A stretch of DNA of 64,000 nucleotides from Streptosporangium carneum (GTDB lineage Bacteria; Actinomycetota; Actinomycetes; Streptosporangiales; Streptosporangiaceae). The notes below the pieces were generated by a model. That model did no database searches, was not told the origin of the DNA, and worked only from the letters and a program-made list of their open reading frames with translations. The translations under genes were made by a program, and so were the position numbers. Where the stretch lies: contig NZ_BSEV01000016.1 in assembly GCF_027922005.1 (NCBI RefSeq), positions 62,001 to 126,000 of the forward strand, read 5' to 3'. Shown piece after piece: positions 15,737-24,610 of the stretch; position 1 is the stretch's first letter, and the number at the start of each line of letters is the position of its first letter.

Positions 15737-17272
15737 GTGAGAGGGGCCCTGCTGGTCGCCGGGACCACCTCGGACGCGGGCAAGAGCGTCGTCACCGCGG
15801 GAATCTGCCGCTGGCTGGCCAGGCAGGGGGTGAAGGTCGCGCCGTACAAGGCCCAGAACATGTCGTTGAACTCCTTCGTCACCGCCGACGGCGCCGAGAT
15901 CGGCAGGGCCCAGGCGATGCAGGCCGCCGCGTGCGGCCTGGAGCCGACCGCGGACATGAACCCGATCCTGCTCAAGCCGGGCAGTGACCGGCGCAGCCAG
16001 GTCGTGGTCATGGGCAGGCCGCTCGCCGAGGTCGACGCGATGGAGTACTGGGAGGTCAAGGACCGGCTCCGGCAGGTGGCCGTGGAGGCGCTCGAGCGGC
16101 TGCGCGACTCCTACGACGTGGTGGTCTGTGAGGGGGCGGGCAGCCCGGCGGAGATCAACCTGCGCAGGGGCGACATCGCGAACATGGGGCTGGCCCGGGC
16201 CGCGAACCTGCCGGTGATCGTGGTCGGCGACATCGACAGGGGCGGGGTCTTCGCCTCGCTGTTCGGGACGGTCGCGCTGCTGGAGCCCGCGGACCAGGCG
16301 CTGATCGCCGGTTTCGTGGTCAACAAGTTCAGGGGGGCGCCCGAGCTCCTCGAACCCGGGCTCGACATGATCAGGAACCTGACGGGGCGCGAGGTGTACG
16401 GCGTGCTGCCCTGGCTGGACGGCCTCTGGCTGGACGTCGAGGACTCCCTGGCCCTGGACAACAGGCCCTCCGCCGGGCCGCGGGCGCCGTACGGCCGGCA
16501 GACCCTGCGGGTCGCGGTGGTCAGGCTGCCGCGCATCTCCAACTTCACCGACGTCGACGCCCTGGTCTCGGAGCCGGGGGTGACGGTCAGGTTCGTGACC
16601 TCCCCCGGCGAACTGGACGACGCCGATCTGGTGGTGCTGCCCGGCTCCCGCGCCACGGTCTCCGATCTGGCCTGGCTGCGCGCGACCGGCCTGGCGGACG
16701 CGCTGCCCGGCAGGGTGCTGCTGGGCATCTGCGGCGGCTACCAGATGCTCGCCAGGACCATTCGCGACGACGTCGAGTCGGGAGCGGGAACGGTCGAGGG
16801 GCTGGGGCTGCTGCCCGCGACGGTGGAGTTCGCGGCCGAGAAGACGCTGGGCCGTCCCGTCGGCAGCGCGTACGGCTGCCGCGTCGAGGCCTACGAGATC
16901 CACCACGGCGTCGTGACCCCCGAGGGCGGGGAGTCCTTCCTCGACGGCTGCCGCTCCGGCACGGTCTGGGGCACGACCTGGCACGGCGCCCTGGAGAACG
17001 ACGACTTCCGCCGGGCGTTCCTCGCCGAGGCGGCGGCCGCCGCGGGGCGCGACTTCACCCCGGCTCCCGGAGTCAGCTTCGCCGCGCTGCGCGAGGAGCG
17101 GCTGGACGCCCTGGGTGACCTGGTCGAACGGCATGTGGACACCGACGCCCTGCTCAGGCTTCTGGAGGGCGGCGCCCCGGCGGGCCTGCCGGTCCTGCCT
17201 CCTGGCGGGGCCTTGCGCGAGGCGCCGGACTTCTCCAGAATCTCGCACAATAGAGCCATGGAAGGTGAATGA
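15737..17272 (+). CDS. cobQ: Cobyric acid synthase CobQ
   Basis: This 511-residue protein makes adenosylcobyric acid by four glutamine-dependent amidations. The N-terminal ATP-binding domain has GTTSDAGKSVV and KAQNMSLNS. The C-terminal glutamine amidotransferase domain has nucleophile Cys332 (GICGGYQML) and His389/390 (YEIHHG). GTG 15737 is chosen because the family N-terminus begins there and GGGGTGG precedes it. The 236-bp gap after cobD has no convincing gene. Its stop overlaps the following short gene (ATGA at 17269). Confidence 0.93.
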   Translation: MRGALLVAGTTSDAGKSVVTAGICRWLARQGVKVAPYKAQNMSLNSFVTADGAEIGRAQAMQAAACGLEPTADMNPILLKPGSDRRSQVVVMGRPLAEVDAMEYWEVKDRLRQVAVEALERLRDSYDVVVCEGAGSPAEINLRRGDIANMGLARAANLPVIVVGDIDRGGVFASLFGTVALLEPADQALIAGFVVNKFRGAPELLEPGLDMIRNLTGREVYGVLPWLDGLWLDVEDSLALDNRPSAGPRAPYGRQTLRVAVVRLPRISNFTDVDALVSEPGVTVRFVTSPGELDDADLVVLPGSRATVSDLAWLRATGLADALPGRVLLGICGGYQMLARTIRDDVESGAGTVEGLGLLPATVEFAAEKTLGRPVGSAYGCRVEAYEIHHGVVTPEGGESFLDGCRSGTVWGTTWHGALENDDFRRAFLAEAAAAAGRDFTPAPGVSFAALREERLDALGDLVERHVDTDALLRLLEGGAPAGLPVLPPGGALREAPDFSRISHNRAMEGE

Positions 17273-17478
17273 TGTTCCGGCTCGTGGTGGTTCTTCTCAT
17301 CATCGCCGTGGTCGTCGTGGTGGTCCTGCGCCCCGACCCGATAATGCGCGTCCTCAAGGGGAACAGGCGACCCGCTCTCGACGATCCCCGTGAGATCCTC
17401 AAGCGCCGTTACGCGGCGGGGGAGATCGACGAGGACGAGTACCTCCGCCGGATGTCGGGCCTCTCCCAGGACTGGTAG
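17269..17478 (+). CDS. Short membrane-anchored SHOCT-domain protein
   Basis: The protein has 69 residues. One N-terminal membrane helix (FRLVVVLLIIAVVVVVVL) is followed by a SHOCT motif, DPREILKRRYAAGEIDEDEYLRRM. SHOCT segments are short oligomerisation helices found in many small actinobacterial proteins; no specific role is known. It starts inside the cobQ stop, so it is cotranslated, though a functional link to cobalamin is not evident. Confidence 0.85.
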   Translation: MMFRLVVVLLIIAVVVVVVLRPDPIMRVLKGNRRPALDDPREILKRRYAAGEIDEDEYLRRMSGLSQDW

Positions 17479-17496
17479 ACGGCCTGCCCGGTTCGG

Positions 17497-17600
17497 GCGT
17501 CCCGCGGGATCGCAGCGGGACGCGGCCGGTTCACGCCTCGACGCCGCTCGGGCGGCGGTCGCCGGCGACTGGGGGTTTCCCAGTGCCCGGCGGCTTTTTC
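17497..17600 (+). terminator. Two hairpins ending the cob operon
   Basis: GCGTCCCGC (17497-17505) pairs perfectly with 17515-17523. A second stem, GCCGGCGACTGGG with CCCAGTGCCCGGC, spans 17561-17593 and is followed by TTTTT. The second looks like a standard intrinsic terminator. Confidence 0.75.
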
Positions 17601-17643
17601 GATGATCCTTGGAAGCGAACGTCACAGTGCGCCGAGGAGCAGG

Positions 17644-20600
17644 ATGTCCGGACTGGAAGCCGTCGTGGCCGCTGCGGGAAAGGCCGTCGCGGGACGTGCC
17701 GTGCGGGAGGGGCTCGCCGCCAGGGCGGCCAGACAGGAACGGGGCGCGGACCTGACGACCCTGATCCGCAGCGGTTTCCCCGACCGGTTCGTACGGCGCA
17801 GCCTCGAACGCCAGATCGAGGCCGTCGCCGACGGGATCGAGCGGCGGCTCGCGGTGCTCGTCGAGCAGGAGTACGGCGGGCTCACCGAGAACGACAGGGC
17901 GGCGGTGCTCCACGAGGTCGTGGCGACCCTGGAGGCCGCGGACCTGTCCGACCGGGCCGTCATGGCCGCCGACATGGACCCGGTCAGGCTCGCGAAGACC
18001 CTCGGAGCCGGGTCGCCCGCCCCCGCCAGGCAGCTCGGCGAGGCCGGGGCCAGGCTGTACGACGTGCTGCTCGAGGAGTGCCTCGACTGTCTGCTCCGCG
18101 TCGTCCAGCAGCTCCCGCAGTATCTCCCCAGGGCCGCGACCGAGGTCCTGGGCCGGATGTCCTCCGTGGAGGAGCAGGTCGCCGCGCTCGGCCAGCGGAT
18201 CGCCTCGGGTCTCGACAGGCTGCCCGTCCGCTCGCTCGACGCGCCCTCCGGCACCCAGGACGACGCGGAGTTCGAACGCCGCTACCTCGAACATCTCAGC
18301 ACGGTCCTCGACGAGGTCGAGCTGTTCGGCGTCCGGGTGGAGAACTACCGGCCTCGTGCCACGTTGAGCGTCGCCTACATCAGCCTCAGCGTCTCGGCGG
18401 AGAGCCGGGCAGGGCGTCGTCGCGTCCCCGACCGGTTGCTCTTCGCCGACCTGACCGAGACGGCCGCCGAGCACGAGGCGGCGCCCCTGCGCGTCGAGAG
18501 CGCGCTCGGCCGCTCCCCGCGGACGCTGCTTCGGGGCGACGCGGGTTCCGGCAAGAGCACGCTGCTGCGCTGGCTGGCGGTGACGGCCGCGAGGAGCGGC
18601 TTCTCCGGAGACCTGGCCCACTGGAACGGCTGGGTGCCGTTCGTCGTCAAACTCCGCAGCCACCCCTCGGGGAGGTTCCCCACCCCGGAGGAGTTCCTCT
18701 CCGACGTCGCCGGGGCCGTCGCGGGACGGATGCCGGACGGCTGGGCGCACCGGGTGCTCGACGCGGGACGGGCGCTGCTGCTCGTCGACGGGGTCGACGA
18801 GCTGGCCGTGCGGCACAGGCCCGCGGTCAGGCAGTGGCTGGGCGGCCTGCTGGCCGCCTACCCGCAGACCGTGACGATCGTGACCTCCCGGCCCGCGGCG
18901 GCCGACGCGCGCTGGCTGGGCGAGGAGGGCTTCTCCCCGCTCGTGCTGGAGCCGATGACCCCGTCGGACCTGCGGGCGCTCGTACGGCAGTGGCACACCG
19001 CCATGCGCGGGTCCAGGAGCCTGCCGTGCGCTCCGGAGCGGCTGGACGAGTACGAGGGCGCGCTGCTGGCCAGGTTCGAGAGCAGCCCGCACCTGAGGAT
19101 GCTCGCCTCGACCCCGTTGCTCGCGGCGATGCTGTGCGCGCTGAACCTGGACCGGGGCAAGCAGCTGCCGCGCAACCGGATGGGGTTGTACGCGGCGGCG
19201 CTGGAGCTGCTGCTCGAACGCAGGGACGCCGAGCGGGGGATCGCCTCGGAGGTCGCGTTGGAGCCCGAGCAGAAGGTGCGGGTGCTGCAGGACCTGGCCT
19301 GGCAGCTGACGGTCTGGGGGCGTTCCGAGCTGTCCGCGGTTACGGCGCTCAGGCGGGTGGAGGACAGGATCCGGAGCATGCCCAGGGTCGACGCGTCCGC
19401 GCAGGCCGTGCTGGAGCACCTGCTGCAGCGCAGCGGGGTGGTCAGGGAGCCGGTGCCGGGGCGGATCGACTTCGTGCACCGGACCGTGCAGGAGTATCTC
19501 GCGGCCAAGCAGGCGGCCGACGACGCGGACGTCGAGCCGCTGGTCGAGCGGGCGCACCTGGACCAGTGGCGGGAGACCGTGGTGATGGCCGCGGGACACG
19601 CCAACGCCCCCGTACGGCACGAGCTGCTGCGCGGCCTGCTCGACCGGGTCGACGAGGGCGGCCGTCACGGGCGCAGGCTGCGGCTGCTGGTCGCGGGCTG
19701 CCTGGAGACGATCCAGGAGCTTCCCGGGGACCTGCGCGAACGCGTCGAGGACTGCCTCGCCACGGTGATCCCGCCCAGGAACAAGGCGGAGGCGAGGGTG
19801 CTCGCGCTCGCCGGGGAGGAGGTGCTCCGCCGCCTCCCCGACGAGCTGGGCGGGCTGTCGGAGGCGAGGGCGGCGGCGACGGTGCGGGCCTGCTGGCTGA
19901 TCAACGGGGTCGACGCCCGACGCAAGCTCGCGGGATACCGGAGGGATCCGCGCGGGGAGGTCCGGCGGGAACTGGTGGCCGGGTGGAGCTACTTCGATCC
20001 CGACCTGTACGCCGCCGAGGTTCTCGCGGAGGCCCTCCTGCGCGCGGGCATACTGAACATCAGTAATCCGCGACTTCTGGGAAGTCTCCGGCACCTCGGG
20101 CATCTCATGGCCCTTCACGTGTTCTGTCGGCCCGTTGACGGCCTGGGCTTCCTCCGGCACACGCCGTCGTTGCGCTCGCTGCGTCTGTACTCCGTGGGCG
20201 AGGCCGATCTCGACGACGTGGCGTCCCTGCCGAGGTTGAGACAGTTGTCGATCACCATGAGCCTGCGCCGCTCCGCCGACCTCGGATGCCTCGCCCGGCT
20301 GACCCGGTTGCGGCGTCTGAGCCTGCTGAACCACGACTTCGGGGAGGATCTCACCTTCCTCGACGCCCTGCCGTCGCTCGACTCGCTGGTGCTCGGCGAC
20401 CTGGAAACGGTCAGGGACTTCGGCCCGGTCACCCGGCACGCCGAGCTGGACACGCTCTCCCTCTACGGGGCGCGCCATCTGAGGCACGCGGCGTTCTTCG
20501 CCGGCTTTCCCCGGCTGAGGAGGGTCAACCTCAGCCACGTCGACGTCCAGGGCGGTCTCGCCGCTCTCGTCGACCACTGCCCGGAGGTGAGTGTCCTCCG

Positions 20601-21000
20601 GCTCTGGAACGTCTCCGTCGACGACCTGGACGCGCTGAGCGCCCTCGGCCTCACCGAGCTGAGCCTGGTGGACTGTCCGGGGGTGACGGATCTGGCCCCG
20701 CTGGCCCGCCAGCGAGAACTCGAGGCCCTGAACCTCAGCGGCTCGGCCGTCTCCGACCTCGCCCCCCTGGCCGGTCTCATGGGGCTTCGCGACCTCGTTC
20801 TCGACGGCTCCCGGGTGACGGACCTCTCACCCCTCGCGTCCCTGGACGCGCTGAAGGAAGTCGACCTGCGAGGCACCGCCCCCGTCCTCGACCTGGCTCC
20901 GCTGTCCGGCAAGCCGGGCCTCCAGGTGGTGGCCGACGCCGGTCAGGAGCTTCGCAACGCCCGCCTGCTCCACAGCAGCGCGCGGATCAAGCGGCTGTGA
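17644..21000 (+). CDS. NACHT-LRR protein (bacterial NLR-like)
   Basis: The protein has 1118 residues. An N-terminal helical region (1-200, of the NACHT-associated helical type) leads to a NACHT NTPase with Walker A GDAGSGKST at 298-306 and Walker B LLLVDGVDEL at 378-387. After a helical middle come leucine-rich repeats from about 760 to 1090 (for example LTELSLVDCPGVTDLAPLA). No nuclease, TIR or protease domain is seen, so the helical N-terminus would have to be the effector or bind one. Bacterial NACHT proteins are known anti-phage sensors related to animal NLRs. ATG 17644 has GAGGAG just upstream; ATG 17602 lies in the terminator tail. It is a single-gene unit with terminators on both sides. 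Confidence 0.88.
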   Translation: MSGLEAVVAAAGKAVAGRAVREGLAARAARQERGADLTTLIRSGFPDRFVRRSLERQIEAVADGIERRLAVLVEQEYGGLTENDRAAVLHEVVATLEAADLSDRAVMAADMDPVRLAKTLGAGSPAPARQLGEAGARLYDVLLEECLDCLLRVVQQLPQYLPRAATEVLGRMSSVEEQVAALGQRIASGLDRLPVRSLDAPSGTQDDAEFERRYLEHLSTVLDEVELFGVRVENYRPRATLSVAYISLSVSAESRAGRRRVPDRLLFADLTETAAEHEAAPLRVESALGRSPRTLLRGDAGSGKSTLLRWLAVTAARSGFSGDLAHWNGWVPFVVKLRSHPSGRFPTPEEFLSDVAGAVAGRMPDGWAHRVLDAGRALLLVDGVDELAVRHRPAVRQWLGGLLAAYPQTVTIVTSRPAAADARWLGEEGFSPLVLEPMTPSDLRALVRQWHTAMRGSRSLPCAPERLDEYEGALLARFESSPHLRMLASTPLLAAMLCALNLDRGKQLPRNRMGLYAAALELLLERRDAERGIASEVALEPEQKVRVLQDLAWQLTVWGRSELSAVTALRRVEDRIRSMPRVDASAQAVLEHLLQRSGVVREPVPGRIDFVHRTVQEYLAAKQAADDADVEPLVERAHLDQWRETVVMAAGHANAPVRHELLRGLLDRVDEGGRHGRRLRLLVAGCLETIQELPGDLRERVEDCLATVIPPRNKAEARVLALAGEEVLRRLPDELGGLSEARAAATVRACWLINGVDARRKLAGYRRDPRGEVRRELVAGWSYFDPDLYAAEVLAEALLRAGILNISNPRLLGSLRHLGHLMALHVFCRPVDGLGFLRHTPSLRSLRLYSVGEADLDDVASLPRLRQLSITMSLRRSADLGCLARLTRLRRLSLLNHDFGEDLTFLDALPSLDSLVLGDLETVRDFGPVTRHAELDTLSLYGARHLRHAAFFAGFPRLRRVNLSHVDVQGGLAALVDHCPEVSVLRLWNVSVDDLDALSALGLTELSLVDCPGVTDLAPLARQRELEALNLSGSAVSDLAPLAGLMGLRDLVLDGSRVTDLSPLASLDALKEVDLRGTAPVLDLAPLSGKPGLQVVADAGQELRNARLLHSSARIKRL

Positions 21001-21010
21001 CGGGCGGGCG

Positions 21011-21049
21011 CGTCGACGAGGGCGACGCCTGATCGCGCCCTCGTCGACG
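21011..21049. terminator. Shared bidirectional terminator
   Basis: Perfect 14-bp arms CGTCGACGAGGGCG and CGCCCTCGTCGACG around an 11-nt loop, between the convergent NACHT-LRR and acyltransferase genes. Confidence 0.85.
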
Positions 21050-21062
21050 TGCCGTCCCCTGC

Positions 21063-22097
21063 TCAGGCGGGGGAGACCGGGGCGGACCGGTTCTCGGCGA
21101 TCCAGGCGTCGATCTTCTCCCACTGGTCGAACAGCCAGCCGATCTGCGCCTCGCGCTCCCGCGGGACGTCTTCGGCCCGGACCCGCCACCACTTGGCCCT
21201 GATCTCGGCTCGGACGGGGAGCTTGCGCCAGACGTCGCCGATCGTGACCAGGTCGTCGAGGCCGGTGTGGGCGACGAAGACCACGTCCGCGGCGGGGCAG
21301 GCCTCGATGGCGGCGATCGCTCCGTTGGGGTGGGGGGCCATGAGATGCTCCAGCCCTCTGGCGCGGGCGGCCTCCTCCGCCAGGCCCTTGCGCTCAAGGC
21401 GCAGGATGGCCCGCCAGCGGCGCTTCGGGGTGAAGTTGCCGCCCTCAGGGAAGATCACCAGGGCGTCGTCGGCGTCCATGTCCGAGGCCAGGCGGTGGAT
21501 CTCGGCGACGACGCCGCTCGCCGAGACCTCGCGGGGGACGAAGGCGTTGGGCAGGCGGTTGATCATCACGTCCAGCGAGGGGTCGAGCTGCAGGGCCGCC
21601 TTCATCACGATCCTCGGGCGGCGGCCGTACAGGGTGAGCAGGTGGTGCACGAGCAGGACGGAGTCGCCGGGGCCCGCGTGGCGGGACAGGACGATCACGG
21701 GACGGGTGAGGCGGCGGGAGACCTCCTCGGGGGTCGACGGCGGCTCGTCGATCTCGACGCTCAGCCGGAAGATCCGTACGGCCGCGCCGTAGACCCCGGC
21801 CAGCACCCACCTGACCAGCGCGTAGTGCCGCTCCTGCTGTTCGTCGCGGCTGAGCCGCCCGCCGAGTCCGCCCGCGATCCACAGCCACAGACAGGCGACC
21901 AGCGCCATCGACTCCAGCGTCAGCCAGGCGACCGCGAACCAGACGAGGCGGGTGCCGCGCCGCTGCGGGGGCGGCAGGCGCAGCGAGGCGGCGGTCACCA
22001 CCAGCAGCCAGACCGGGAGCGTGACCACGGCGACCACGGTGAGCACGATGACGAGGGGCGCGAGGATCAGGCGGCGGACGATGCGAGGAGGGAGCAT
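21063..22097 (-). CDS. PlsC-type acyltransferase
   Basis: A 344-residue membrane protein. Hydrophobic helices lie at about 10-36 and 50-78. The acyltransferase HX4D box is H140-AGPG-D145, with a second box FPEGG at 216-220. It probably acylates lysophosphatidic acid or a related lipid; the variant box (HAGPGD, EGGN instead of EGT) marks an actinobacterial side branch whose acceptor is uncertain. It starts at ATG 22097. The patatin-like gene lies just upstream on the same strand, suggesting linked phospholipid turnover. Confidence 0.83.
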   Translation of the reverse strand: MLPPRIVRRLILAPLVIVLTVVAVVTLPVWLLVVTAASLRLPPPQRRGTRLVWFAVAWLTLESMALVACLWLWIAGGLGGRLSRDEQQERHYALVRWVLAGVYGAAVRIFRLSVEIDEPPSTPEEVSRRLTRPVIVLSRHAGPGDSVLLVHHLLTLYGRRPRIVMKAALQLDPSLDVMINRLPNAFVPREVSASGVVAEIHRLASDMDADDALVIFPEGGNFTPKRRWRAILRLERKGLAEEAARARGLEHLMAPHPNGAIAAIEACPAADVVFVAHTGLDDLVTIGDVWRKLPVRAEIRAKWWRVRAEDVPREREAQIGWLFDQWEKIDAWIAENRSAPVSPA

Positions 22098-22179
22098 GAA
22101 CGTCTCCTTCCTGCCAGGTCCATACGGTCCTTTATATGCCTATATGAGCTGATCTGCGGGTTTCTGGTGGTCCGAGATC

Positions 22180-23088
22180 TCAGGGAGATCCGGAGGGGCG
22201 CTGGGCGAGATAGCGGGACGAGGCCTCGTAGGCGCGCTCGATGTGACCGGATATCTGCGACGAGTCCCGGTAACGCAGCTGGGAGAGGTCGACCCCGGGA
22301 CGGGTCTCGGCCCCCGCGGGCATCACGTGAACCTCCACGCCCTCGGGCAGGGCGGCCATCTCCTCGGCGAAACGGTGCCTGCGGGCGATTTCGAAGGCGG
22401 TCAGGCCGACCTCCCAGGGACGGCGCGGAACGGTCAGCGGCCGCTCGATCCGGCCGACGTGCAGGACGTAGACGCGGCGGGCGCCGAGGGCCACCGCGCG
22501 CCCCACGGGGATGCTGTGGACCAGCCCGCCGTCGAGGAAATGGCCGCCGCCGACCCGGACCGGCGGGAGCAGGCCCGGCACGGCGCACGAGGCGAGGACC
22601 GCCTCGACCAGCGGACCCTCGGTGAACCAGTGGGCGCGGGCGTGCTCGACGGAGGCGGCCACGCACTGGAACGGCACGGCCAGCTCCTCGATGCGGGAGA
22701 CCGGAAGGGTCCGGGCCAGCAGGTCGCGCAGCGGCTCGGGGGAGTGCAGGTGGGTGCCGCTTCTGGCCAGGGTGGACAGGCGGGTCATCCACGATCCGGC
22801 GAAGGCCGTACGGACGACGTCCGAGCCCCACAACGAGGTCAGGCGCGCGACCGCGTCGGCGGGGTCGGCCGCGAGCACGACGCCGTTCAGCGCGCCCACG
22901 GACGTGCCGACGACCAGGTCGGGTTTGACGCCCGCCTCGTCGAGCGCCCGCAGCATGCCCACCTCGTGGGCGCCGAGCAGGCCTCCGCCGCCCAGCACGA
23001 AGGCCGTGTCCATGCCCTGGCCGGCGGCCGGGGTCGTGTCCGGGGTCATGTCCGGAGGCGTGTCCGGGTCCGCGCTCATGGCTTTCAC
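22180..23088 (-). CDS. Patatin-like phospholipase
   Basis: A 302-residue soluble protein. It has the oxyanion loop GGGGLLG (33-39), the nucleophile elbow GTSVG with Ser63, and the catalytic Asp186 in DGG, making a complete Ser-Asp dyad. It hydrolyses acyl ester lipids. GTG 23088 was preferred over ATG 23079 because AGGGA sits 8 nt before it. The first 25 residues are Pro/Thr/Asp-rich and probably disordered. It lies 82 bp upstream of the PlsC-type gene on the same strand. Confidence 0.87.
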   Translation of the reverse strand: MKAMSADPDTPPDMTPDTTPAAGQGMDTAFVLGGGGLLGAHEVGMLRALDEAGVKPDLVVGTSVGALNGVVLAADPADAVARLTSLWGSDVVRTAFAGSWMTRLSTLARSGTHLHSPEPLRDLLARTLPVSRIEELAVPFQCVAASVEHARAHWFTEGPLVEAVLASCAVPGLLPPVRVGGGHFLDGGLVHSIPVGRAVALGARRVYVLHVGRIERPLTVPRRPWEVGLTAFEIARRHRFAEEMAALPEGVEVHVMPAGAETRPGVDLSQLRYRDSSQISGHIERAYEASSRYLAQRPSGSP

Positions 23089-23195
23089 GATAGACGTCCC
23101 TGCGAGCCCCTGACCCGCGGCAATTGATCGTTTAGTCTCGATACCTGGCGTACTTTCCGGTTGGTTCGAGGCATCGGCGCGGCGGGGAGACCTTC

Positions 23196-24503
23196 ATGAT
23201 CCATAGGACAGGGGAGCACGCGGTCGTTCTGGGAGCGGGGATCAGCGGGCTGCTCGCCGCACGGGTGCTGACCGACTTCTACGACCGGGTGACGCTCGTC
23301 GAACGGGACGACCTCACACAGCAGGCTCCTCGCAGGGGCGTGCCGCAGGGCTTCCACGCGCACGCCCTGCTGCCGCGGGGCCTGCAGGTCCTGGAGGAGC
23401 TGTTCCCCGGCCTCACCGGGGAACTGGTCGCCGGGGGCGCGGTGCCGTACGAGATGATCGTGCAGGTTCGGATGATCATGGGCGGTCGTGAGTTCGCGAG
23501 GTCGCCGACCGGAGACAGGGGGATCTCGGCGACCAGGCCCTTCCTCGAGGGGCACGTCCTGCGGCGGGTGCGGGAACTGCCGGGCCTGGTGGTACGGGAC
23601 CGCACTCAGGTCGCGGGACTCGTCACGAAAGACGACGGGGTCACCGGCGCGCTGGTCGCCGGCGTCGGGGACGGCGCCGAGGAGGAACTGCCCGCGGATC
23701 TCGTCGTCGACGCCATGGGCAGGGGCGGCCGGACGCTCGCCTGGCTGGAGTCGATGGGCTTCGACCGGCCGCAGGAGGAGACCGTCAAGGTGGAGGTCGC
23801 CTACTCGACGTGGTACCTCAGGCTCGCGGAGGGGGCGCTGGGGACGGACCACATGATCCTTGTCGGCACGCATCCGGGGCAGCGCAAGGGCGCCGCGCTC
23901 TGCGCCGTCGAGGGCGACCGCTGGCTGGTGACGCTCGGCGGCAACGCGGGCCTGCGCCCTCCCACCGACCCTGAGGGGTTCTTCGCCTGGCTCGACGAGG
24001 TGGTCCCCGCCGAGGTGGCCGAGGCGGTGCGCGCCGCCGAGCCCCTCGGCGAGATCGGCACGGCCGGCATCCCGACCAGCGTGCGCCGCAGGTACGAGCG
24101 GCTCGACCGTTTCCCCGAGGGACTGCTCGTCACCGGGGACGCGATCTGCAACTTCAACCCCATCTACGGGCAGGGCATGGCGGTCGGCGCGCTGGACGCG
24201 CTCGCGATGCGCGACTCCCTGAGCGCCGGCGCCGACGACCTCGCGCGCCGCTACTTCGCCGCGGTGGCCAGGGCCCTCGACCCGGCCTGGCAGTTGTCGA
24301 CCGGGGCGGACCTGGCCATGCGCAAGACGAAGGCGGCCAGAACCCTGCGGGTCAGGCTCCTCAACGCCTACATCCGCAGGCTGCAGTGGGCCGCCGCCCG
24401 CGACCCCAGGGTCGCCGTCGCCTTCACCAGGGTCACCGGCCTGCTCGATCCGCCCTCCGCCCTCATGCGCCCCGCCGTGGTGTGGCGCGCCCTGCGAGGC
24501 TGA
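23196..24503 (+). CDS. FAD-dependent oxidoreductase (monooxygenase/geranylgeranyl-reductase-like)
   Basis: A 435-residue protein. The dinucleotide-binding motif VVLGAGISGLLAARVL is near residues 10-25, and the second FAD motif GDAICNFNPIYGQGM near 320-334. The fold is that of FAD monooxygenases and halogenase-like reductases, but the Lys motif of tryptophan halogenases is not seen. The substrate is unknown. It is divergent from the patatin gene across about 107 bp and forms a single-gene unit ending at two hairpins. Confidence 0.82.
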   Translation: MIHRTGEHAVVLGAGISGLLAARVLTDFYDRVTLVERDDLTQQAPRRGVPQGFHAHALLPRGLQVLEELFPGLTGELVAGGAVPYEMIVQVRMIMGGREFARSPTGDRGISATRPFLEGHVLRRVRELPGLVVRDRTQVAGLVTKDDGVTGALVAGVGDGAEEELPADLVVDAMGRGGRTLAWLESMGFDRPQEETVKVEVAYSTWYLRLAEGALGTDHMILVGTHPGQRKGAALCAVEGDRWLVTLGGNAGLRPPTDPEGFFAWLDEVVPAEVAEAVRAAEPLGEIGTAGIPTSVRRRYERLDRFPEGLLVTGDAICNFNPIYGQGMAVGALDALAMRDSLSAGADDLARRYFAAVARALDPAWQLSTGADLAMRKTKAARTLRVRLLNAYIRRLQWAAARDPRVAVAFTRVTGLLDPPSALMRPAVVWRALRG

Positions 24504-24543
24504 GACCGCCCCTCCTTTCCTCACCTCCGCGAGGCTTCCGGGT

Positions 24544-24595
24544 CCCGTCGTCCTGACGCGGCGACGGGCCGGCCGCCCGAGGGGGAGGCGGCCGG
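24544..24595. terminator. Twin hairpins between convergent genes
   Basis: CCCGTCG/CGACGGG (24544-24568) and CCGGCCGCC/GGCGGCCGG (24569-24595) are two adjacent perfect stems separating the convergent oxidoreductase genes. Confidence 0.75.
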
Positions 24596-24610
24596 GGAGG
24601 AGGGGTGAGG

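Noticed and set aside
16891..20577. Very long minus-strand open frame (1228 codons) and 827-codon plus-strand frame over the NACHT-LRR gene
   Set aside because: They are GC-driven shadows: composition is Arg/Gly/Pro/His-rich, with no domains, and they cover well-supported genes on other frames.
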